Assembly (NCBI RefSeq): GCF_000235365.1
Contig: NC_016450.1
Location: forward strand, 1,537,922-1,601,921
From: Eremothecium cymbalariae DBVPG#7215
Lineage: Eukaryota; Ascomycota; Saccharomycetes; Saccharomycetales; Saccharomycetaceae
Direction of reading: 5' to 3'
Length of the DNA: 64,000 nucleotides
Below are positions 59,028-64,000 of this stretch, one piece after another. Made by a program: the position numbers and the translations under genes. Numbering within the stretch: the first letter of the stretch is position 1; every line of letters starts with the position of its first letter. The notes beneath the pieces are model-generated. The model did not search any database. It saw only the letters and a list, made by a program, of their open reading frames with translations, and was not told the DNA's origin.

Positions 59028-60128
59028 ATGTTGTCACAAAGATTGCAATTCAGTAAGCAAGCAGCTAGAAAATTGAGCATCACTGCAAAGGACGGTTCAG
59101 GGAAGGTTTCTACGTTAGCAGTCAGAGTGCATGGTGGGTCCCGTTATGCTGACAAGGACGGTTTGGCACATCTGTTGTCTCGGTTCAATTTTCACAATAC
59201 TGGCAACAAGTCAGCTTTAAGGTTGGTGAGAGAATCTGAGTTACTTGGAGGGAAATTCCATTCTTCAGTTGACAGGGAGTACATTACTCTGTCTGCAACA
59301 TTTTTGAAGGAAGATCTTCCATACTTTGTCAACGCGTTGGCTAATGTGCTGTACAAGACGTCGTTCAGGCCATACGAGCTTCCAGAATCTGTGTTGCCAG
59401 CTGCCGAGCATGACTTGTTGGTTGCGGAGGCGGATGCAATTACCAAGGCGGAGGAGCTTTTGTACAGTGTTACCTTCAGAAAGGATTTGGGCAACCCGGT
59501 GTTGTACGATGGTGTTGCCAAGATAGGCCTGGATGATATCAAGGCGTACGCCGACAAGGTCTACACTAAGGAAAACGTCCAGGTCATTGGCCAAGGTGTT
59601 AACGAAGCCGATTTGAAGAGATTTGTCAACGACTCTTTGTTGAGTTCTCTACCATTGGGCTCCTCGTTGTCCAAGTCCTCTGCTTCAGCTACTTTCACCG
59701 GTGAAGCCAGATTCAGACGCCCAGGCAGTTCTGTCGCAGCCATTGCGGTCCCAGTCGCCAAGAAAGATTTCGCCACTTACGAAGTCTTATCGAGATACTT
59801 GACGTCCGATCTGTACAAGTTATCTGCCCTGGTTACCAAAGCTAAGTTCGACAAGTATGCGCACAACGGCCTGTTCAGTTTGTACTTTGAAGGCTCTGAC
59901 CCAGCCGCTGTTTCGGCCAACATCAAAAAGGTCGTCGCCGATCTAAAGGCCGGTAAGGATATCTCCTCTGCCAAACAATACACTGAATTACAGCTAGCTT
60001 TGGAAAATGAATGTGCCCTATCCCCTGTTAACATGAACTTGGCCAACGTTAAGGACATCAAATTGGGCAAGTTTAACTACGTCGCCGTGGGTAACGTCAA
60101 TAACTTGCCATATGCCGTGGAATTGTAA
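59028..60128 (+). CDS. QCR2: Ubiquinol-cytochrome c reductase core protein 2
   Basis: The 366-residue protein is core protein 2 of the mitochondrial bc1 complex (complex III). A short basic presequence ([23 protein letters not shown]) is followed by an M16 peptidase fold in two halves. The catalytic HxxEH is absent: the corresponding place reads [10 protein letters not shown], as in all Qcr2, so it is structural. Landmarks are [32 protein letters not shown] and the end [23 protein letters not shown]. cerevisiae Qcr2 has 368 residues. The frame is open from 59010, but the first ATG is at 59028. Codon use is strongly biased, as for an abundant protein. Confidence 0.97.
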   Translation: MLSQRLQFSKQAARKLSITAKDGSGKVSTLAVRVHGGSRYADKDGLAHLLSRFNFHNTGNKSALRLVRESELLGGKFHSSVDREYITLSATFLKEDLPYFVNALANVLYKTSFRPYELPESVLPAAEHDLLVAEADAITKAEELLYSVTFRKDLGNPVLYDGVAKIGLDDIKAYADKVYTKENVQVIGQGVNEADLKRFVNDSLLSSLPLGSSLSKSSASATFTGEARFRRPGSSVAAIAVPVAKKDFATYEVLSRYLTSDLYKLSALVTKAKFDKYAHNGLFSLYFEGSDPAAVSANIKKVVADLKAGKDISSAKQYTELQLALENECALSPVNMNLANVKDIKLGKFNYVAVGNVNNLPYAVEL

Positions 60129-60239
60129 TGGTGTAATTGGTGAATACGTCCCACTTTGGTCTAATTATTTATATTTGAAATTGATCTGGGTTTTTTTTAC
60201 CCACCACTTAAATATTCACGAGAGATGATCCCCCCCCCC

Positions 60240-60325
<86 letters not shown>

Positions 60326-61794
60326 AGTTACAGGCCAGGCACAAACACTGATTAACTACGCCCCTCCCCCATTTTATTTATAGCACAAGTCCAAATTCAT
60401 ATATTACTACATTATATTCTCCCACTCTTTGACCTTCGGAGACCATATATTTCAAGCCATTCTGTGGGAAAACGGTCTCTGCGTCACATCGTTATAGTTG
60501 CCACATACTACTCTTTCCCCATGTATTGTCCCACTTCTAGCTGTTTTCCTATTTTAAGTTTTGTGTATGCAAGTCTCTTGCCAAGTCGGAAATTCCTACC
60601 GCCAAACGGATCAGTCAGCCAAAAAGCAAGCCCTGGCTTTGGAACCTACTGCTCACATGCCGTGGAAGGCAAGGAAAGTAAAGGAAAGGAGTCTGAACGG
60701 GGAGAAGTATGACGCCTATCTTTTTCATATTCAATGGTAATCACTTCACACAGACTAGAATAGATACAAGAAAATAAATTCGTAATGTGTTCATGTAAAA
60801 CTGCTGCAACAAAGGAATAGCCACCGCTATGCCATGGCATATCGGTTAACCTTTGTCAACTGACTCCACAGATATATGGATGGCTTTTTTGCTTTTCCAG
60901 AAACCAGTTCCCGCACCAACGGCCGCCTGAAAATCAATCATTCAAACCAGTAATCCTGCTACCTACTACATAATTATTATTCCTACACAGCGGAGCAAGA
61001 AGACCTTATTTGGTTCAGGTGACGGGCACACTCTTTATCGCCCGCTTCAAAATCTTTCCACTTTTGATTGGTAAGATCAAAGTCAAAACACTCGAACATA
61101 TTGTTTTTCCTGGTACAACGTTTTGAAGAAAGCCTGATAACCTTCTGCTGTGTGACGGATTCTTTGCAAAAAATTTCCTTTTCCGTATTTCGTAGCTCGA
61201 GAAAAATCAAGATGCCGCGCCGTTTCCTCATATCCCTCTATCCGTATCATGTGCTGCTGCTGCAGACAGTTTAGTGTTAGAAGGGTTCTTTCCTTCCAGT
61301 TAATCCACTATCTTGAGATGCCACAGTTATACGGCGACTTCTTAGTCTGATTTGTTTGGTGAGCGGGACAGTACAGAAGCTGCTCTGTTGTGTGAGGAAG
61401 TGGAGGTGAGGTACGTCTTGTCTTTAGAGGTGTTCGGATGTTGCTTCAAACGTCGAGCTTTACCTCAGCCTATAGCAGAGGTAGCTCACGCCTGCATATA
61501 TGTATGCGGATGGGGTTTCTTATCGCGCAGTCCGCTAATATCGTCGTGACTATGCGCGTGTGGCATGAGACTGTGGATAAATAAAATCATGTCTTAGAAT
61601 GTTGCGATTAGTGTGTTGGTGTATTAAGTGGAGAGACGGTTGATTAAGTGTGAGTAATTAATTATTTTGTATATATATATTAGTCGTGAGGCGTTTTTGG
61701 CTAACGTTAAGTTTCAAAGTAAGATATATTTAAGTAGGCAGCATATTACTGGATATAGCAGTTGTTATTTTTTGTAGGACTGAAAAGCAGTAGT
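60129..61794. other. Long QCR2-PTR2 intergenic region
   Basis: This stretch of 1.67 kb has a compound microsatellite (60230-60323) and a TATATATAT word at about 61670-61681, 115 bp before PTR2. Several short open frames (for example 60464-60712 and 61352-61549) show no family features. The long upstream region suits a regulated transporter gene. Confidence 0.6.
60230..60323 (+). repeat. Compound microsatellite (C)13 (AC)15 (TA)24
   Basis: A run of thirteen C passes directly into about fifteen AC units (60243-60273), then TG, then about twenty-four TA units to 60323. It lies 100 bp after the QCR2 stop. Confidence 0.95.
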
Positions 61795-63636
61795 ATGACA
61801 AGCAGCCCGGCTAGACAAAGTTGGGAGAGTGACGTTTCAACGCTTGGTTCTGGTTCGAATGCGGCGACGGTTCAAGAGGCTCCCCAGGAGGTGAAAGAGA
61901 GGAGTGATATAGAAATCGGTCTACCTACGGAGGAGGAAGAGCGGACTCTAAGACGTATTGTGGTACATCCTAGTTGGTATGTGTATTTAATATGTTTTAT
62001 CGAGCTGGCAGAAAGAGCATCATATTACGGAACCGGGGATAGGTTGAACAACTACTACACATATCCGTTACCTGAGGGTGGGAATGGTGCTGGAGCAACA
62101 GCACATGGTTCTGAGGCGAACTCAGGCGCGCTTGGAAAGGGGTTGGCGACTGCTACGTCGTTAGGTTTGTTATTGAAATTTACTTCTTATTTCTTCCCTT
62201 TGGTCACGGGTTATTTATGCGACATGTATATGGGTCATGTGCGGACGCTATGGTATGGGATCTGGACGGGGGTAGCCAGCCATATCATCTTCATTCTATC
62301 GGCTCTTCCTGTTGTACTAAAACACCCTGATGCAGCTATGGCGTTATCATTGATTGGATTGATAACTCTTTCTGTATGTACGGCATTTGTAAAGCCCGTT
62401 CTACTTCCCCTCTTATTGCAGCAGTACCCCCATGAGACTAATGTTGTGAAGACATTGGAGACTGGGGAGCGTGTGATAATAGATCGAGATGCTTCGCTAC
62501 AGCGTATGACCATGACCTTTTACTGGGCGATCAATATCGGGGCCTTTATGTCCCTGGCAACGAGTTATGCCGCGAAGGAAGTTGGGTTTTGGCTTGCGTT
62601 TTTGATTCCATTGATAATCTATATGGCCATGCCAGTTGTGTTCTCACTGGTGCAGCCTCACATTAAGGATAGAGCACCATCAGGGTATTCGTTATTGGCT
62701 GATTGTATGAAGGTTCTATATGTTGCTTTTGGAAAAGGCTGGAATGCTCGTCGTAAGGAGGGTGTCTTCTGGGATTACGCTTTGCCCTCGAACCAACGGC
62801 AAATGGGCAAGGTCGGTTGGCGTAAGAAGTCCCCCTTCTATAAGGAGTCACTTGTACAAGACACTAAGATAACTCTATCGGCATGTTTCATATTTTGTTA
62901 CTATATTATATATAACATGAATGATAACCAGCTCACTACCATCATCAACAGTCAGACGGGATCTATGACTAAGAATGGAGTACCAAATGACGTTATCAGT
63001 AACTTCAACCCATTGTCTATTATTGTTTTAATCCCAATACTCGATTATGGTCTCTATCCGCTTTTAAGACGGCTAAGAATAAATTTCAAACCTGTCTATC
63101 GTATATTCACCGGTTTTATGCTTGCTGTTGCCTCTTCGGTAGCCGGAGCACTCATTCAATGGCGGATATATGAAACATCCTCTTGTGGGTATCATGCAAC
63201 CACATGTAGTGAAAAAGGTTTGGGTGTGTCACCGCTATCTTCGTGGATTGTTGCTGTTGAATATACATTGTCTGGTGCATCAGAATGTTTAGCGATGACC
63301 ACCGCTTATGAAATCGCATATGATCGTTCGCCAGAGCACATGAAATCATTTGTTCTCGCTCTGTTCTTATTTACATCAGCTGTCTCTGCCGCCATAACAC
63401 AAATTGTTAACCCAATTCTAAAAGATCCACTCCTAATAGTTCCATTTGCGCTATTTGCAGGCATTGGGTTTATATCTGGTTGTCATTTCCTCTGGAAATT
63501 CAGGAATTTGGATAAGGAAATGTTGCAAGAGAAGAGAGAACGTGAGCTCCTACAGGAAAGTTCAGAATCGGATGAATTGGAAGTTGTTGAAATTAAAGAT
63601 GTAAAGGGAAGTCGTAGTAACATCAACGGTAAATAG
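61795..63636 (+). CDS. PTR2: Proton-coupled di/tripeptide transporter
   Basis: The 613-residue protein is a POT family transporter that imports di- and tripeptides with protons across the plasma membrane. The family motif ELAERASYYG is at residues 70-79, in the first helix. Twelve membrane helices are visible, with the second family signature region around the fifth helix (TFYWAINIGAFMSLATSYAA) and a long cytosolic loop between helices 6 and 7 (about 300-360). The cytosolic tails are polar; the N-terminal tail has acidic and Lys residues that could be ubiquitinated. S. cerevisiae Ptr2 has 601 residues. The frame opens at 61762, but the first ATG is at 61795. It follows QCR2, where S. cerevisiae has subtelomeric genes, so the chromosome structure differs here. 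Confidence 0.94.
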   Translation: MTSSPARQSWESDVSTLGSGSNAATVQEAPQEVKERSDIEIGLPTEEEERTLRRIVVHPSWYVYLICFIELAERASYYGTGDRLNNYYTYPLPEGGNGAGATAHGSEANSGALGKGLATATSLGLLLKFTSYFFPLVTGYLCDMYMGHVRTLWYGIWTGVASHIIFILSALPVVLKHPDAAMALSLIGLITLSVCTAFVKPVLLPLLLQQYPHETNVVKTLETGERVIIDRDASLQRMTMTFYWAINIGAFMSLATSYAAKEVGFWLAFLIPLIIYMAMPVVFSLVQPHIKDRAPSGYSLLADCMKVLYVAFGKGWNARRKEGVFWDYALPSNQRQMGKVGWRKKSPFYKESLVQDTKITLSACFIFCYYIIYNMNDNQLTTIINSQTGSMTKNGVPNDVISNFNPLSIIVLIPILDYGLYPLLRRLRINFKPVYRIFTGFMLAVASSVAGALIQWRIYETSSCGYHATTCSEKGLGVSPLSSWIVAVEYTLSGASECLAMTTAYEIAYDRSPEHMKSFVLALFLFTSAVSAAITQIVNPILKDPLLIVPFALFAGIGFISGCHFLWKFRNLDKEMLQEKRERELLQESSESDELEVVEIKDVKGSRSNINGK

Positions 63637-64000
63637 TAGATCTAAGTTCTGTTATCGGTTTTTATTTTGAATACTACATTCAACATGAGGGCATCTATCT
63701 AAAGTAGTTTGCGTTGTTTATATAACGTTGATCTTCAAGAATTATTTAATGCAGAAATTCCTATTCCAACATCCCAGGTCTACATGGATGTTTGAAGTTT
63801 ATTGTGGTCTTCGTTTTAGACATGGTGGTCTTGCTAATGGAGTGGTGTTTAAATATAGTATTTACTATAAAACACGATTAAGATTAAATTTGGTATGTTC
63901 TTGCCTTTGGAGATGTGATTAAAGGTAACGGTATTCGCACACGATATTACGTACGTCCGACTTACTGAGATGTCTGTGTGGGTGCACAACGCTACATATT
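63637..64000. other. Downstream of PTR2, nothing recognised
   Basis: The last 364 bases hold the PTR2 3' region and a short open frame (63728-63922) without family features. I see no RNA gene or repeat. Confidence 0.5.

Overview
This window is a stretch of nuclear chromosome from a budding yeast of the family Saccharomycetaceae. The evidence is short intergenic regions, almost intron-free genes, introns with the yeast signals GTATGT-like donor and TACTAAC branch point, an eukaryotic tRNA gene without encoded CCA, and proteins that read along their length as orthologues of Saccharomyces cerevisiae genes. The standard code fits every gene. I support 28 protein-coding genes and one tRNA gene. 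I see no transposon, virus, CRISPR array or bacterial-type operon.

Layout. Positions 1-10,100 hold RFC4, TRM10, YPQ1, SPO21 and MSH2, the same order as YOL094C to YOL090W of S. cerevisiae. Positions 10,300-13,800 are more individual: a divergent HXT-like sugar transporter, a tRNA-Ala(AGC) gene and mitochondrial Mn-superoxide dismutase SOD2. RMT2 follows. From 15,856 to 60,128 the order is that of YPR170W-B to YPR191W: Vo subunit f, BSP1, YPR172W, VPS4, NBP1/YPR174C, DPB2, BET2, PRP4, HDA3, AOS1, SEC23, SMX3, DPM1, GDB1, ATG13, PZF1, RPO26, MLC2, SKI3, RPC82 and QCR2. Two genes from the sister S. cerevisiae block, PDP3 (YLR455W) and GAB1 (YLR459W), sit inside this run. The tail holds a PTR2-type peptide transporter.

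The interleaving of YPR and YLR genes in one track is what a lineage that diverged before the whole-genome duplication should show (Kluyveromyces, Lachancea, Zygosaccharomyces, Torulaspora or a relative). I cannot fix the genus from sequence alone.

The genes are mostly housekeeping: DNA replication and repair (RFC4, MSH2, DPB2), RNA polymerase III and shared polymerase parts (PZF1, RPO26, RPC82), splicing and RNA decay (PRP4, SMX3, SKI3), secretion and prenylation (SEC23, BET2), GPI and dolichol sugar chemistry (GAB1, DPM1), sumoylation (AOS1), autophagy (ATG13), endosomal sorting (VPS4), vacuolar ATPase, respiration (QCR2, SOD2) and glycogen breakdown (GDB1). Shared promoter words agree with these jobs: MCB-like ACGCG sites before RFC4, MSH2 and DPB2, and PAC boxes before PZF1/RPO26, RPC82 and SMX3.

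Points that deserve attention: an apparent -1 frameshift at an eight-T run in AOS1; a 34-bp perfect palindrome with two CACGTG cores between RMT2 and the Vo subunit f gene; a very GC-rich 23-bp hairpin between RPC82 and QCR2; a 17-C run just after the TATA box of SOD2; three genes whose short first exons are easy to miss; and two unusually long gene-free stretches (18.6-21.1 kb and 60.1-61.8 kb).
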